Positions 40,422-55,867 of a DNA stretch of 64,000 nucleotides are shown piece after piece. The DNA is from Chionis minor (taxonomy: Eukaryota; Chordata; Aves; Charadriiformes; Chionididae): the NCBI GenBank assembly GCA_013398295.1, contig VZSF01008843.1, positions 243,217 through 307,216 on the forward strand, given 5' to 3'. The translations under genes and the position numbers were made by a program. Within the stretch, counting starts at the first letter, position 1; each line of letters opens with the position of its first letter. The notes beneath the pieces were generated by a model, which worked only from the letters and a program-made list of their open reading frames with translations, had not been told where the DNA came from and did not search any database.

Positions 40422-40447
40422 CTCTTATCCTTAGATAAGGATAAGAG
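40422..40447. repeat. 26-nt near-perfect palindrome with GATA motifs
   Basis: ctcttatcctta-ga-taaggataagag: 12-bp arms pair exactly around a two-base centre. It contains CTTATC, AGATAAG and GGATAAG, i.e. three overlapping GATA-factor words in both orientations. Possible regulatory site or a small foldback. Confidence 0.85.
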
Positions 40448-43400
40448 CACCTCTGCTGCAGGAGCCTTCTCAGTACAGAAGGAAACAGTGACAACACCAG
40501 GAAGGTGGGTTCTTCTCTAAAAGACTGGGTTCATGCTTCCCAGCAGGCTGCCCTCTTTTTCCGAAATGCACACCCTCAGCGGCAGTGCAGAGGCTGCCGC
40601 AGTTAACACGGGAGTAGCCTGTTGTGTCTCATCTCTACGTTGGTCCAGTTCAGCTACGTTCAGCTTAAAGGAGCAATCCCAGTCTCTTAGTGCTGGGAGC
40701 TCCCTGAACCACTCGCACACATTAAAGGCCTGCTCCCTACTACATATATTTTGCATTCTCTGCAATAACGGGAGAACCCTTCATTTAGACACTAGCTTTT
40801 TACTTCTGTCTTGTGTTTAAAGTGTTAGGTATTGGAAGCTAGTATGAGTTAAGCTTCTCTTTTAAATAAGTAATTAAGATTATTCTCTTCCCACCCTATT
40901 CTACCTTTATTAAACAGATTAAAAATAGGTGAGAGATATCCTAAAGCACGTTTGGTTTATTGTTTTGCTGGGTGTGGTTTTGTTTCTTTTAAATGCTGAC
41001 TTGAGGCATTCTCTCTCTTCACTGATGACAGACAACCTTTTTGTTGTCCCCTGTTCACTCTACAAATTAGAACATTCTGTTCCTTGCACTCCTGCATCTC
41101 TGAATAGGCTAAGCATTCTCAGTATCCCGTATGCTTGCACAGAAAGCTAGTAATGTTTTAAGTGTGTGAAACATCTTACATACAGAAGTGAAAAAAAAAC
41201 AAATGCAGAAGATCAGAAGTAAATTATTTTATTACAGCAAAATGTTAGATAGGAGACCTCAAGGTTTTCCATTAGTTACAGCATACAGTACATTAGTGCA
41301 CACTACACAAGACCAAATGTGCAGATTTTCTGTAAATCCCTAGCAGTGTGAGGAATTTATCAGGTAAGTGATCAACACCGTGCCAGAATTGGTATATAAG
41401 CAGCTAACTACTCATACATCCATGTAACACCAAACTAGCACTAATTTCAAAAAGAATAGGGGAGAAACTGTGAACATTTCATTGAAGACAATGTACAGCT
41501 GGAGTTCAGAAAAAGAGCAAGCAAGCTGTTAGGCAGCGTCAAGAACAGGATGGGATATAACATGGACATTATTATAATGCCATTAGCTCAATCAGAAACA
41601 CATCAGCAGCTATGATGATGCCATGCCTGGTTCCGTCATGTCATTCACAAAGACAAATCCCAGGCTCCTAGCCGAGACAGCTAGCTACTATTCTTAAAAT
41701 GTATTTTCCTATTTAATATATACTTGAGCCTGAAACTAGAAAAAACCTCCAAGCACCAACTTTAAGGAACAAATTTTCAAAGAGAGGGAATAACTTGTCC
41801 TTCTAGCCAAAAGCCAGAGGTAGCTTCAAAGGTCTGCAGCATGACAGCACAGGCATTGAGCAGCGCCTTCCATAGTTCAGCACAGGATAGTCTCCAGTTC
41901 ATCAAAAAAGAAACAAACATTCAGATGCTGGCAGCCATCATTCCAGCAAAAGTAATCATTGACTGCAGTGAGGACAGTCTCTTGGATTCATTGTGTAAAA
42001 TCAAGTGAGAATTCCCATGGAAGGAAAGCTACTCAGAACAAAGGACAATGCTGGCACGAGAAATGATGCATACAAATGGGTGCATGTAAATGTGCTGGAA
42101 ATGGAAATTAAAAGTTTCTAATTTTCAGAGGACCATGCTTCTGAAACAGTAGCAATACAGATTATGAAGTACCTATATTCTCTATGGTGCTAAAGTGATA
42201 TAATTGGACACTGTATGTACATTATTCCATACATATGCATATATATACACACACAATTTCTGTAAATAGACACACATACCAAGAAATTCAATTTCCTTGG
42301 GATACATTGAAAGCTCATGCATTCTAATTTGGACATATGCAAACTTAAAAAAAACAAACATAAGAGCAAACTTTGTTACAATGCACTGATGCAGCACAGA
42401 TTACAGCATTATTTATAACACGCCTTCTATTACAACTGACTTCTTTCTTTGTAAAACAAAAGGCTTAAAAGCCACAGGTTTCTGGAATGTATTTTCTAGA
42501 TATATAATTTATGGAGGCATTCAAAACCAGCCTACAGTATATATATAGCAGGCAAACTGTGAAAGCTTAGCACAAGAGGAATTTTCCTAATCTGCTTAAG
42601 AACGAGATTTTTTTTTAGTGGCAACATGGCCGCTGCTATATGCCTGTGTTTCTCTGCACTAAGCCTGTTTGCTTTTTGTTTTCTGTTTAGTTTGGTTCTC
42701 TGGGGGGGATTAATTGTTTTTTGCTTTTTTGCCTTCATGGTAGGATCGCTTTATTACCTGATTTTACGGCTGCCATTGCCATTTTCTGTGGGGGCACTTT
42801 TTTGTTTGTTTTGTGGCTCATCTTCAGTGAATCCTCTCTAGTTACACGCGACCTTTTGGGCTTCTTACTCAACTCTGTTAATACACTGTGCTATAAGTTA
42901 CCTTATGAGAGATTAACTGCAAGAATTTCAGCCTCCGTTTCAGCAAGCGAAGACTACAGAAGGATCTGTCTGCTGCTGATACACTGAGGTCCCAGCTGAA
43001 ATACCTCTTAAGCCACAAATGTGTCGCTTGGGATGGATGGAGCTAAATCACCATGTCTTTTCACAAGAGGACGCGCTCCAGGAGTAGGAATCAAACTGCA
43101 GAAGATGACACTGTGGATCAGGATTTTTTCCAGGAGAAGAAAGAGATACCAAGAATTCAAAGGTTTTCTCATTTGACTCCCATTCCACCAGCAACTATCA
43201 CCAGCTGTTATTTCAGGTTTTTGCATCTTTAAATGAGAAGGCTTACACTATTCAAAAGAGAATTAGCACCTTTATGATAATCAATAAAAATATTTAATTT
43301 AGACTTGGTTATTAAATTACAAATTACACATACTTATGATATGGACTTTGGAAGTAACGCTGGTTGGTTAATCTCCAACATTAATAGTGCAATAAAATGA

Positions 43401-44420
43401 GACTGAATACCTGTAAAAATTAAAATTCTATGTACTATGGAGAAAGTTCTACTTTGTTCACCACCAGGGCACAAAGGGAGTCTATTCAATATTTGGCTAT
43501 TCTTTTAGTATTAGCTGATTATTATGTCTTGCGCATCAGAGAGTAACCTTCCATGTCCAAAAGAATCAGTTTCTTGTAAAATTATGTCACCAGTTGGGAG
43601 TTTTTCCCCACTTTTGTCCTCTACAATGTTTTTCTTTGTTGAAAGTTTAAATTGTGCTTAGCAAGTGTTTTTATTCAGTATTTTGCTGTCAGTGGAGTTC
43701 TAATCCCTTTCCTGCAACCAGGAGTTACCATCATAAACCCAGTGGCATATTGGCTGCCCTTACAAAGCGCAGTGAATTTTTTCCCATTGTTTTGAGATTG
43801 TCCTTGAGGGATAGCATAAATGGTTTTATTTCTCAGTTAACCCTCAAACTGCCTGCAAACCAGGCTGTGGTCGGACTACTGCGAGTGATGAGGTAAGGAC
43901 AGAACACAAAGCTGCCACACCTCAGGTCTGATGCAGTAGCTAGCCACGTTCACAGCTGCAAGTCCACTTCAAGACTTACTTACATTATCTTCATTAACTT
44001 TCTTAACACTCGCCTGCTCTGATGAATTCATCTGATGTTGAAAGCTGACTTCTCTTTCTATTGGTTCTGAGGCTGGAATTCCATCAAATTTGCAGCTATG
44101 TCTTTAATCTTCCAGACCAAAATAGTATAGATGAATTTTTACCTGAATCAAAAATAGGAGACCTTATGCACATTAGTAATGTTAGCACTTTTCTTCTAAT
44201 ATTAGTACTAATGTTTTTTTTCTTGTTGAGCTAATACTGTACATTGTCCCCTTATGATAATTCCACTTTATATATAGTCAGTCCTGTGGCATTAGGTGTA
44301 TTGTATAATACATGTTCTATTTCTTACCTGATACTAATATTTTTTAGTTTAAAATTTTCATGAGTTGATCTCCATATTATGATTTTATATTTACACAAGA
44401 CTACTTTAAGGAATTATTAT

Positions 44421-45765
44421 CTACATTCTGATATCTCTTACACTATTTAATGTGTCAAAATAAGTAGTAGAAAAAACCTTTTTAATGCAAAAGAGTATCT
44501 GGATATTGCACAAGTCTTTATCAACTGAAATACTGTTTGAAGATTTCCATTCCAAAGCAATTACCACTCCTGCAAAAGATAGCAGCTGATGAAACAGGGG
44601 GCAAAAAAGATCAGTACTTAATCCATTATCACATCCCTGTAATGCTAATCTAGGTGTAAGATTAATTTGGACTTCAAATATATTAAAGCGGCAGAATAAG
44701 ATTTGCTTCCCGAAATGTTCAAAAGACAGTATATCCATATGATCAGATTCAGCATTTACTGAAACCTTTTGTCCATAATATGCATTTGAAACCAACTCTT
44801 TCGGTTTATAATTTATCTCAGAAGTTTAGTAAAAGCTAATACAAATAGATGGTGCATGGAAGCATTTACAAGACCCAAATATGGATTTTAATCTGGGAAA
44901 CAGAACTTAACTATTAACTAGATCTTCTCTGATGGGGAACATATTTCCAAAGCAATCCCTTCAGTATTTTTCTCATATAAACTTACAAAATGATTTGGAA
45001 GTAGCATTTTGTTTGTTTCCATCTATGATTTTTCTGCTCTTTTTAATTCTATGCTTTTGCCTAAGAACTTGACAGCTACTTGATAATTCAATTTTGAAAA
45101 CATTTGGTTTAGGCTGCCTGATCTTAGCAGTTGAGTGTATTATTTCTAAAGGATTTTTTTCCAAACAGAACAATTCAATAACCTATCAATTGGTAATTGA
45201 CAGTGGTAATGGTGAATAACCTCTAACTATCTTACTACTGTTAACCATTTCAAATTTGCTAGTTTTTCATTTCAGTTTCACTGGCTTTGATTTCTGCTCA
45301 GTTTATGAAGGCAAATACTGCTTAGCAGATTCTGACAGATATTTTTTCTTATTTGGGATTTCAAACTGCTCAGTTTACCGACTATTGACCCAAGAACTCA
45401 TTTCAGTGCAACAAGAATTAATGTTGTGTATAAAGATTTAGACGTGAAGGCACTGCAAGACTCTGGTCTTCCGTGTCCTCCTGAGTTTGTACAGTTTCCT
45501 CAGCCTGCCTCATGGCTTTCAGCATTCATCCTGCCTCCTTTATTTTCTCTGAATTAACAGAATCAACCAGCCAGTACTGAAATGTAGGTTCAAATGTATA
45601 CCTATTTTTTAATGCTACATATATTAGAAGACCAAAGTCTCGTTCGCTATACTCCGAGTCAAATATGCCAGACCCTAAGTTAAAATCATTTTCTAATGCT
45701 TTGTTTGAGTTTGATTTACCTTCTGCTAGCAAAACCAGAAAACAATTTTTAAGCTTCCAGCGCAA
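44421..45765 (-). other. Cluster of coding-like minus-strand frames, unidentified
   Basis: Three open segments fall on one strand in a 1.35-kb span. One is at 45526-45765 (contains GSGIFDSEYSERDFGLLIYV and ends ...VNSEKIKEAG). One is near 44973-45173, with an alternative frame MFSKLNYQVAVKFLGKSIEL. One is at 44421-44795 (QINLTPRLALQGCDNGLST, then FHQLLSFAGVVIALEW). They are separated by stops and frame changes. This could be a degraded coding sequence or element, but AT-rich DNA gives such frames by chance. I recognise no family. Confidence 0.15.
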
Positions 45766-45779
45766 GGTAAGGTAATGTC

Positions 45780-45790
45780 GGGGGGGGGGG
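45780..45790 (+). repeat. G11 homopolymer
   Basis: Eleven consecutive G followed by tgtgtt. Such runs in assemblies are prone to length error. Confidence 0.9.
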
Positions 45791-48700
45791 TGTGTTACAT
45801 CTTTTTATTCCTAGTTGTTCTTGGTTTAACATTTCAAGATTCATTATTCTCATATTACCTCATTTTTAATTAAAACAGGTATCCTCTGAATTTGATTTAA
45901 AATTTTAACCTTTAAAAACTAATATCATGTTCAAATGCTATCAATGTTTATCTCTACCTTATTGCGCTCTCAGCTGTATTTTATGATCTTTAGAGTTACT
46001 TTGACTCCCTTGTCTACATTTTCTAAGGACAAGTCTGTAAGATGCTCTCCTTTTGGAAAAAACTTTACCCCAATCAAGGAATTAAGCACAGTCTTTTGCT
46101 ACAACTTCAAATATATTTACAGATATGTTTATCCTTTGTCTGCAGCATTTTTCATTTTCTGTTTCAGTGTGCTTTTCTGGCTGCTATGAAGCATTTTAGG
46201 ACTACACAAATTAGCAACAACACAAATACCAGAGAGAAGAGTCAGAGGGGGGAAAAAAAGAGGAATAATTATTTAACAGTAAAGTGAATGTTATTTCAAA
46301 CATATCAAAAAAGCTATCTTGTCCAAATATATCTGTTTGCATGGTTGAAAGGCTGTGAGAGCAGAAAGAAGAAGATTCTGAGAGGCATGTTAAGTAAAAG
46401 CCCACAGTATTGCTCAAACTGTTGCTAAATATTGTGCTTAAAACCAATTTCTAGCCATAACACCAACTATCAATCACTATCTGTTACACTAATAAAAGGA
46501 CTTTATTATATTTTTCCTTTTTTCAAATTGACACACATCCAAGACTAAAAGTGGCAGAGAATGTGGGACATGGCTGACATTTAGGAAAGAATCCTCATTC
46601 ATTTGAAGAGTTACAGAAAGGTTGTTTTCCCCCCTGTATTTGCGTAGCATAATACAGTACCTAAGCCTTCTTGTTACAGAAGTATTAAATAGGAATGTCA
46701 TTTTTTTGAGAGTTCTATTAGAACTGACTCGGTATCTTAAATGGTTTGAGCACACGCAGCTTTCACATAGAATTTGGGTCACTGATCTTTCTCCCCTCTA
46801 ACAACAACTTGTTCCACACAGGATGACTGTAAATTTATGCCAGTCTTGGGTTCACAAAAACAAAGTGTTCATTTCTTCCTTTTTATAAAATAAACAAAAG
46901 CTGAATCAACCAATTCCACAAAAACACTCAGTAAAGACCCAAAAGCCCAGCCCACGTACAGAGGTAGCCTATTTTTATTTTTACAGCTAAGTATCTTGCT
47001 GGTTTGGTTGTGTGGGTTTTTTTCTTCAGGAGAGCAGGGGGGCTCTTGAAATACCAAATGGAATTATTTTAATGCTTTCTCAAATCTGCCTCCTAGTTTA
47101 GAAGCTCTAATTCTTCACCAAGTATACTTGGGGAGAAATTGAGTTGGCTACCTGTGAAATAAATGCAACCGTTCTATTTAAAACATCACTTCTCAAGTGG
47201 TCAGGTTTCATTTGCACAATGCATCCTGATGCCATTAATTTAGCAACCCTCTAATCAAGCTCACTTCCTGAAAGAAAAGTAGAGACTATTGAAATGATTG
47301 TTGTTATACTCCAAAGTTTTCAGAAAACAGAAGAAACTTAAGTATGAAGACTCCTCTCGAGTCACGTTATACAACATGTAGTTCTGCAACGCTGTTTGAC
47401 TTCACCTGTGGAACCACCAGGATCTGCACGCTGCGGCTTAAGGATAAACGAGGAGTAATGAAGAGAGGTAAAGCCCTCTTGTGAGAAGGCTTTAATTTGC
47501 CTGCAATGGGGAATTTTTGTAAGTTCAAAAAGAAAATAAAAATAAGTAGGCATTGAAATACTCACTTTCACCTGATAGTACTGTCCAGCACATAAAAAGA
47601 CTCATGAAATCTATTTCCAAGAACCCAAGACACCAATACTAGACTGCTTTGTTTAAAACATCAGTGTCTATATTAAGGGTATTTAAATTCATTTTACTTC
47701 AGGAAGAAACTAAGTCACCTGAGGATTGAGGAATAAATGAATGAAAGCCATATACCAAACCTCTTAAACAGTAAGAAAACACAGTTTTTTCTGGTTGAAA
47801 GGTGAAGTTAGTAAAACTGTTTGTTAGTATTATATTGTCTGCCAAAAAACACAAGCAAGGAATGGAAATCACTTCATCCAGTAATTCATTTAGTAAAAAC
47901 TAAGAGAACTATTGCCTCTCAGAAAGAAGTCAAAAACCAGAAAGAAGTTACATGCCACGCAGTAACCAGATTAATCTTCACTGAAGTCATTGCAGAAAAA
48001 AATATGGTTGTCTTGCGGTACATAAACGCTACACAGAAAGATGAAGTTATTTGCACAAATAATGCAAGGCAAGTTCTAGCCCAAATCCCTCTTGTTACAC
48101 TGCCTTCAATTTTATGCAAGTTATGTGAGGGCTAACTTTAAAGAAAACATATTTTAAAAAAGTATGAGTTAAGTACATGGAAAACTGTCAGTTCCCAACA
48201 ACAGCACACGAAGCACCTCTCAGCTCACCATTCACTGGATTTTTTTACCTGGCTACAATCACCTCCCCATCACTATCAAAAACAAGGAATTCTCTTACAG
48301 TACCGTTTTTAGGTAACTCATTTTACCAGGATTGCTGCAATCCATACAACCAGGCAAGGTACAAGCTATTTCTCTTGATTCATGGTAAATCAATATTATG
48401 TTTCCAGCACTACACAACTAAATTACATCTATTGTGTCTGCTGCTGAAAGCTATATGTAAGGGCATGGTTTTTCTTTAGTATTTCATTTTTATCAGTCCC
48501 AATGGTACTACATTGCATTCTATGTTATATTATGCCTTAACAAAAATGATTTTACTACATCACTCTATCATCTGTCTAAACTTAATCAAGCACAACATTG
48601 CTTTCTGAAAGTCTACAGTAGTCTCACATCCCTGAGGGGCTTTCTTCATGGTAGCCACTTTGGAAGAAAAAACATCTGCTCAGCACTGTCAAACTATCAA

Positions 48701-51700
48701 AATTTACAAGCGGGCAGTCACCAGCACACAGCAAAATTGTCCCCGATCATACAGTTGTTAACAAGTCTTTAATATTTGCTCATTTCAATACAACAAGTCT
48801 GGGATGCTATTTCATAAATAAATGTTTTGAGACATAAAGGGCAACAGAACCGCCAGGTTTAAATTGGGCCCACAGAGTTTTAAGGAAGGGTCTACCAAAA
48901 CAGTCAACAAGCTAAGAACGGGAAGCTGCATGGCATTCACATTTAAGAAAGGAGGAGGAGAAGATAAAAGCTAGAAAAACAAATAGGAAGTGACTGGAGA
49001 CCATTAGAGAGAATAAACTGTCAGCCCACAGCCTTTGTAATCCTCATATCAATCTGAAATGTAAAATCACTCATGTCCCTGCTTAAGTCACCCCCAATCT
49101 TTTTCTCGCGTTTACTTCACCACAGTCTATTCCTCTGGCCTTTACATTTATCTTCATTGTTGAAGTTTTCCTAAGATCCTAATCCCCACCCAACAGGCAC
49201 TCAACAATTAGCCCCCAAAGGGGCATCTCTTTTCTAGTCAGTACACTTTCTTCCACCTTGGCCAAACTGTTCACTACAACTACCAAAAATAAAGCTAAAC
49301 TACACACATTTTTACAGAGGAGATTGCTACGTATACCTAAAGACAAGAAGCAGCATAATATTACAAACCCTTTATAATAGTCTGGGGGCCACAGATTTGC
49401 TGGGAAGGAGATTACCATGGGTTTGGCTTGTTCTATTTCAAACCAGTGTAGCCTAAAGTCATTACCAGCATGTACAAGCCACAGCTCAGACAAATGGAGC
49501 AGAAAGGACCTTATTCACGGACTACACTAACCTGCCCCAGTGACATCTGATATAATTTCTTTTTTTTGGCTGCCAATGCAAGTGACATTTATTAGCCTAT
49601 GTTGATATAAAACAAGCGGTAAATGTCAAAGTCAATTAATATTTTCATATTTTGATGAAAGTAATTTAAAAGTATAACAGGTTACGGTTGTTTAAGCTAT
49701 GCTATACCATAGGCAATAATTATATTCATCCTCATTCTAAACATGGTTTTATCACATGAATATCCAAGAGCATTTTGGAAAGAGAAACCTTCAACTACAA
49801 AAGCATCTGTTGTGCTAAAACAATATGATTTAAAAAGAGCATTACTGTTGGCAAAATGAGCAATTTATAGATTCGACTAAAGACAGGTGAAAACAACGTT
49901 GAACCACTTTCCATCAAGATAATTGTTTGCTTTCATAGACAAAGTGCTAACTTCAAAGCCCCATTTTAATGATATATATCGCATCTCCAAAGAGAAATAA
50001 TACAAAACTATAAATGCAATTATTTAAGAAAGAAGAAATTCATTAAAAGGACAGCAACGACTATGTCAGGATATCTCCTGCATAGAAAGTGACTTTTTAT
50101 TCACTGTATTATGAAAAGCCTGCAGTAGAACACTTTACCCAAATGCCCACAGCAGATAATATATCAGGATGAATGGAAAAATGGACCCTATTACCTTCAG
50201 ACATATCAATAAGAATCATATGGAAGAATAGATAAAGGACAGTCAGGCTGAATGTTGGAATGAAGACCATCAAAATCTGAAACAACTTAATACTTTTTAT
50301 ACTGGATATCATTCTGGATCCTTAAAGCAAAAAGAGAAACTTCTGTTTAATTGTATAGAAGCATCTATGTAAAATGCTACATGTTATGTATTTATGCTAT
50401 AGTATTCAATAACTGAATTTAATCTGAAATTAGCTTTCTAACATGGAATAAAGACGACTACCAAATCCAAATTAATAGATGCATAACCTACCAGTCTTTC
50501 TTTTAGGCTCTGAATCACAAAACTACACGATGTTATTTGTAGCAAATTTTCCAAATAGAGATAATGATTTCAAAGATCATAAGCCAAGTTTAAGGATTAT
50601 TTACAGTACCAATACAATGTTTTCAAGAGATACGAGTAAAGTGAAAATGCGTATTTCTAAAGCGTATCTGGCTACATTAAACCTAGCATTTCCACACCAC
50701 TTGAACTTCCTGTAGTTCTGGGTGGCTTTTATTTCGTTTAGCAATTTTTTTCAAACGTGCCACTCATAGCCAGGCCAGAAGTTAGACTACTTAGCCTGCA
50801 TGATAATTAAGAAAAGCCTTTGACAAGTAGAAACATGAACCATCAGATAGCAAAATTTTAGTAGCCAACCACATTTCTTTGATTCCTGCTATGTAAATAT
50901 GTAAAACAGTTTGTTCCTGTATGAGAAAAGGCTACTAAAGTGTATTCACAGATTTGAAAATTCAGAGTATATCCACAGACTTGAACACAAGCTACAGGGA
51001 ATACCTTAACTGTCTTGAATGCTGAGAAAAATAGTTGCATTTGCACACTGCTCTGGTGAGTAAAAAGACTGCTGCTCACGTAGCTGCTGAATAAAGTAAT
51101 CCAGATACCTGCATCTCACTGGTGTGCTAAATATGCGTATCAAAAAAGTCTAAGGTATGTAATTCTTAAAAATAAGCCCCAATTGAAGATTTAATATCAT
51201 ATACTTCAGAGAATAACACAAAAACACCACCGACATTTTGCACAGACACTTTGGTGTTTACAAATTACTCCATACTTTTTAATAGTAGCTTCTAGAAAGT
51301 CAAGAGCAACCAACCTTGAAAAGCCTATCCTCTCCTGATCCCAGAAACTGTAAAATCCTGTACCTTCTAGAAGTCCTATAAATACTAATGGCTTGGGCAA
51401 AGTAATTTAATACAAAGTAAAAGAGGAATGACTGCTAAGTCATATGGGAAATATTGCAATATATTTACAACTGACTTTAAATGTCTCTTGACATTTTAGA
51501 GACCCTTTTCTAGGTGTTATTAAAATACTGCAACTCGTAATATACTTTTGTCATTTATTTGAGTAGTAGCCAGAATTTACAAATATCCAGAATGCAAAGA
51601 TACTTCACATTTATCCTTTGAAAATATGAGAGGGCTACCTGCCCCTAATCAATACTGATAGCTTTTCGAAATTTGATTTTCACTTGGCGTGTTTTAATTA

Positions 51701-54700
51701 GGTTTCTTGTTACAAAACCCACTATCTTTCAATGTATTAGAGAAACTGAAGAGGCAACCATAATCAGCAGAACTGACAGGAAAATAAAAAAGTGCTCTAA
51801 CCAATTTCAACTTGTAGGCTGATGACATAAGCCTAGAAGCAAAATACATGCTGCCTCACTGCAGGACATTTCTGCTCATTAAAGAGGTAAGTGGGTCTGT
51901 GTAAGCAGCACAGACTATTAAAGATAAGCAGATTAAACACTAGTCTTGCAGCACAGTAGCAGCACCATGTTATGTTGCTAGGTTGGAGAACTGGGTTTTC
52001 TTTTAAGATTTGGGATTTCCAGCGTTCAGCAAATACAAAATGGAAGCGCTATTAACACAAGTGAAGCACCCCAAGTGGCTAATGTTGAGGAAAAGAAACA
52101 AAAGCCACCCTCTACACAGCAACCCCTGCAACTACCAGCAGCAGCAAAAACTGTTCATTGTGCCCTCCTGGCAACAAGCAAGTCTATCAAGCAGACACTT
52201 TCAAGCCAATGAAAAGTATGAAAAAGATATTACTGTTTATCCTTGGGAAGAACCCCTTTGTCCAACATCCACTTGGACTCAGATGCACAGGCATACAATC
52301 ATTCTTTCATGCAGTCATCTGCTAACAAAACATTTCTTCCTGAAGTAGTAGAATTAATTACTGGCATTTTTATCTTTTCTCACAGGCTGAAAATAAAAAG
52401 TTTCATTCGGCTATACAAGCATTCACAAAGTCCTTACTGACAAACTGAAAGCACTTATTTAAGCATAAGTATAGCAAATTATCAGACCAATTTAACAATA
52501 CCCCGAAGACAGCAGCTAAATGCTCTCTTTTCTGCCTGAGCAAACCATTTAACCTTTTATCCTTGTCCATATTTCAAGGACTTTTTATTCTGACAAGGTT
52601 TCATATCTTTCCCTTGGTATATTTTCTAATGTCTTCAAAGCGAATGCCGGAAGCGTATGCTCCCAAAACTCAGTTTCATTTCATTGCAAAGTGGGCCACA
52701 AGCACCAACCCTGAAAAATCAGACCAGTCTGAAAGCTCCTGTGCCAGGCAGATACCCACCAAAAATCAACAATGCTCCATACCTCTCTGAGCATGAATCC
52801 TCAGTCCTACAATGAGATGCAGCATACTCAAACACACCATAACAATCCATTTTCCTAGGTTATAATGTACACCATCCAAGCACAAGATTACGATGGACTC
52901 GTGTAATGAAATTTCACAACTTGTTTCCACAGTCTGAGTTTAGTCAAAACAAAGTCGCTTACGACTGATCTAGTTAATGCATTCTAGTAACCATTCATCT
53001 GTGGTCAGTGTTCCTAAATCCTCCTCCTCACTCAAGTCCCTTCAGACACTCCACCTGAGCAAAAGACAGTACACACTGCCCAGCTAGTCTGGACATCCAC
53101 AGCTATTGACCACCCAACCCATGTTGAACAGCAAGTTCGTTTGGGCTTCACCACTGTGCTAGCACTAAGGTGGATCCCTCTCCTCCTCTCAGCTGCTAAT
53201 TTTCACAGAAGCTGAAGAACTATCTTTTGGACATCTTCTCCACACCAAATTTTAATTAATTTTAGGTGTTGAAAACTTACTGGGAGAAGAGGAACAAAGT
53301 CTGCGCATAAAATCTTGTTTCTTTTGGAAGTTAGCCTAAAAATACAACTTCTTTAAACTACTATATTTAAAAGAAAAACAGTATGCAACTTCTTGTATCC
53401 TATGATAAGTCTACAATTTCAGTATCTGCATAAATCATTTTTATGTATCTTCTCGTATTACCACCTCTTCTTCAGATGTCAGCATAACTGGTGACTACCT
53501 ACATCATCACTGTTGGAAGCCCTTCAGAAGACATCTGATCTGTGGATTCAGTTATGTTCCTGGTAAATCTGTAAGCAGTATAAAATAAGTCCTGTTAATG
53601 CAAAGAATCTAAATTAGAAAGAAAATGTGATTATGTTCCATGGAAATCTCGGTTTTTTCTTTTTCAGTTTTGAATTCAAGTAACTATAATGACAAGTAAC
53701 TACAGAAAGCCACCCTAAGTTATTCCAGACTTCAAATGTGGAACTTTATACCCCAGTTTCTAATATTATCTTCCAGAGGCAACTTTCATAACTCAAAGGA
53801 ATAGCCACATTTTTTCCAAACGTAATTTCAATAAAATTGTCTTTTTCTTTCTAAAGAACACTTAAGCTTGGGCTTTCAAATCAGACCTGTCAGCTCTGCT
53901 TTGATATAAACGTAACACTGTCATTCTTCTGTTGTCCTAAGAACAGAGCAAAACCATTATTCCATATATACACAAGAACACTACTGGCAATTACAGGAAG
54001 CCAACATACACACCAGTGTTTAGCTTGCTTAAGAGAAATATTATCCAATTTATACTGTTTATTATTCAAAGATTTTAGAAGAGTGTTATTTAAAACAATC
54101 TGTTCAAAGATCACAAGGAAAGATGCTTAAACTTTTTAAATCTCATTTCGTGGGGGTTTTTCAGCTTTGTTTCTTTTAAACACATCCTAGGTATCCCAAA
54201 AGGATATACATCTCTAGCATGGGAGAGAAAACAATCCCCTTTAAAACCGACATGTTTTCTTTTGTTTCAACATACTTTCTATTGTCTCCCACCAAGCCTC
54301 AAGCACAAAGAAAATTACATAGTCCAGGCCAAATGCCAAACCAGGACAAACAATATCCATGGCCAGACCAAGTTTTGTTTGTGGAACACTGGAGTGAGGA
54401 TCTGGGGGAGTAGACGGAGTTTAGAGGGAGCTGCAGGCTAACTGAAAGTTATCAGATGGTTTGCACAGCTCAGGGTAGCACTAGAAGACATGTAAGTCAA
54501 GAAAAATGCACCGCAGGAATCAAAGATGTAAAGATGAGAGCAATCCATATAATTTAAAAAAAAAAAAAAAACCACCACTCAAAGTCAAATCTCTTCTAAA
54601 GGCTATAAAAGCAAACCTAGATTTCTCCTGGGAGCTGGTGCCAATATTTCCCATAGCAGGAGATCTTGTAGCAGACAGTACAAAAAACTCAAGTCCAATA

Positions 54701-55867
54701 AAGTCTAATAGACTCATAATATCTGAGGATTTTCACATCTGTACATAAGCATGCATTTTCATGCTAAATTTAAAGTTAGCCTTTACTTTAAAGTTAGTTT
54801 AAAATTTACATATTAACCTTTCAGTTAATACATATTTCAAAAGCTTTAAAAAAGCAGAACAAAAAAAATTAAAATTTTGAGTCCCATTCACAGTCTCCCC
54901 TCACCATAAACAGCTTCTTTTCCTTTATAGAACACTATTTCTACTTTTAACTTTTATAAAAATACTGTAAAAAGCAACATTCTACTAACTGCATGCTTTA
55001 TTAGATCTTGTAACCAGCTCTGTAGCCAGCAAAAAATGTCTTAAGTAATTATGAAAGATATTCTTAAGGAAACAAAACTATAGAGCATGTCAATTTTCAG
55101 GGTCTCTAAATTACATCCAAAGTCATTCCAGAGAAGGTTTAAACATATGGAAAACTGAACAGTACAGTAAGCCTTCTCTTGTTAAATATATTGAAGCTTA
55201 GAGTTTCTCTAACCACTGATTCCCCTATTCCCTTTCCCCATAAAACAAAACAAAAAAGTGCTAAGTCCTTTGAGTACAATAAATAAGCTCAAAAACAAGT
55301 CCACCAAATATTCTGAGATGATATACTCCATGCCCCATTTCCATACCCCCCACATTCCCCAAGGAGGAAAACCTAAGATTTATCTTTAGAATTAAGAAAT
55401 CATTCCATTGGGGTTTTTTTTGTATTTTATATATATACGCACATATATTTTAGTCAAACATGCTGTGTAGTAGAAAACACTAGCCAAGATAAATACATTC
55501 AAGTACTGTGATGCAGATGTGTTTCACATCTACACTGAAACCAGCACAAAAAGGGTCCAACAAAGTAAATTAACTAGTTGAACTTAGCCTGAATTTCAGC
55601 AGAAAATGAAAGGGAGCTAACACTCTGTAGGAAGATGTGAATGCAGAGAACTGTGGTGACGACAATGAGCAATATTCAGATTGGTTGAACAAGTACCACA
55701 AATGCAGAATATAAGCTCCATGACAACTATCTGAAGTTTGGAATATCACACTTCCCATTACTTTTCTGACTTGCACTTACTCATAAGGATTCTGGGGATA
55801 GAAACCCTAAATAATTCTTCCAGGTGTGAGAAGAGTAAAAGCATACATGCAGCAGCTACTGCAATGC

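Noticed and set aside
40252..40434. Plus-strand frame after a cccacag acceptor-like site (MEAAGIRENV...)
   Set aside because: No recognisable family, no donor or partner exon, and it runs into the GATA palindrome.
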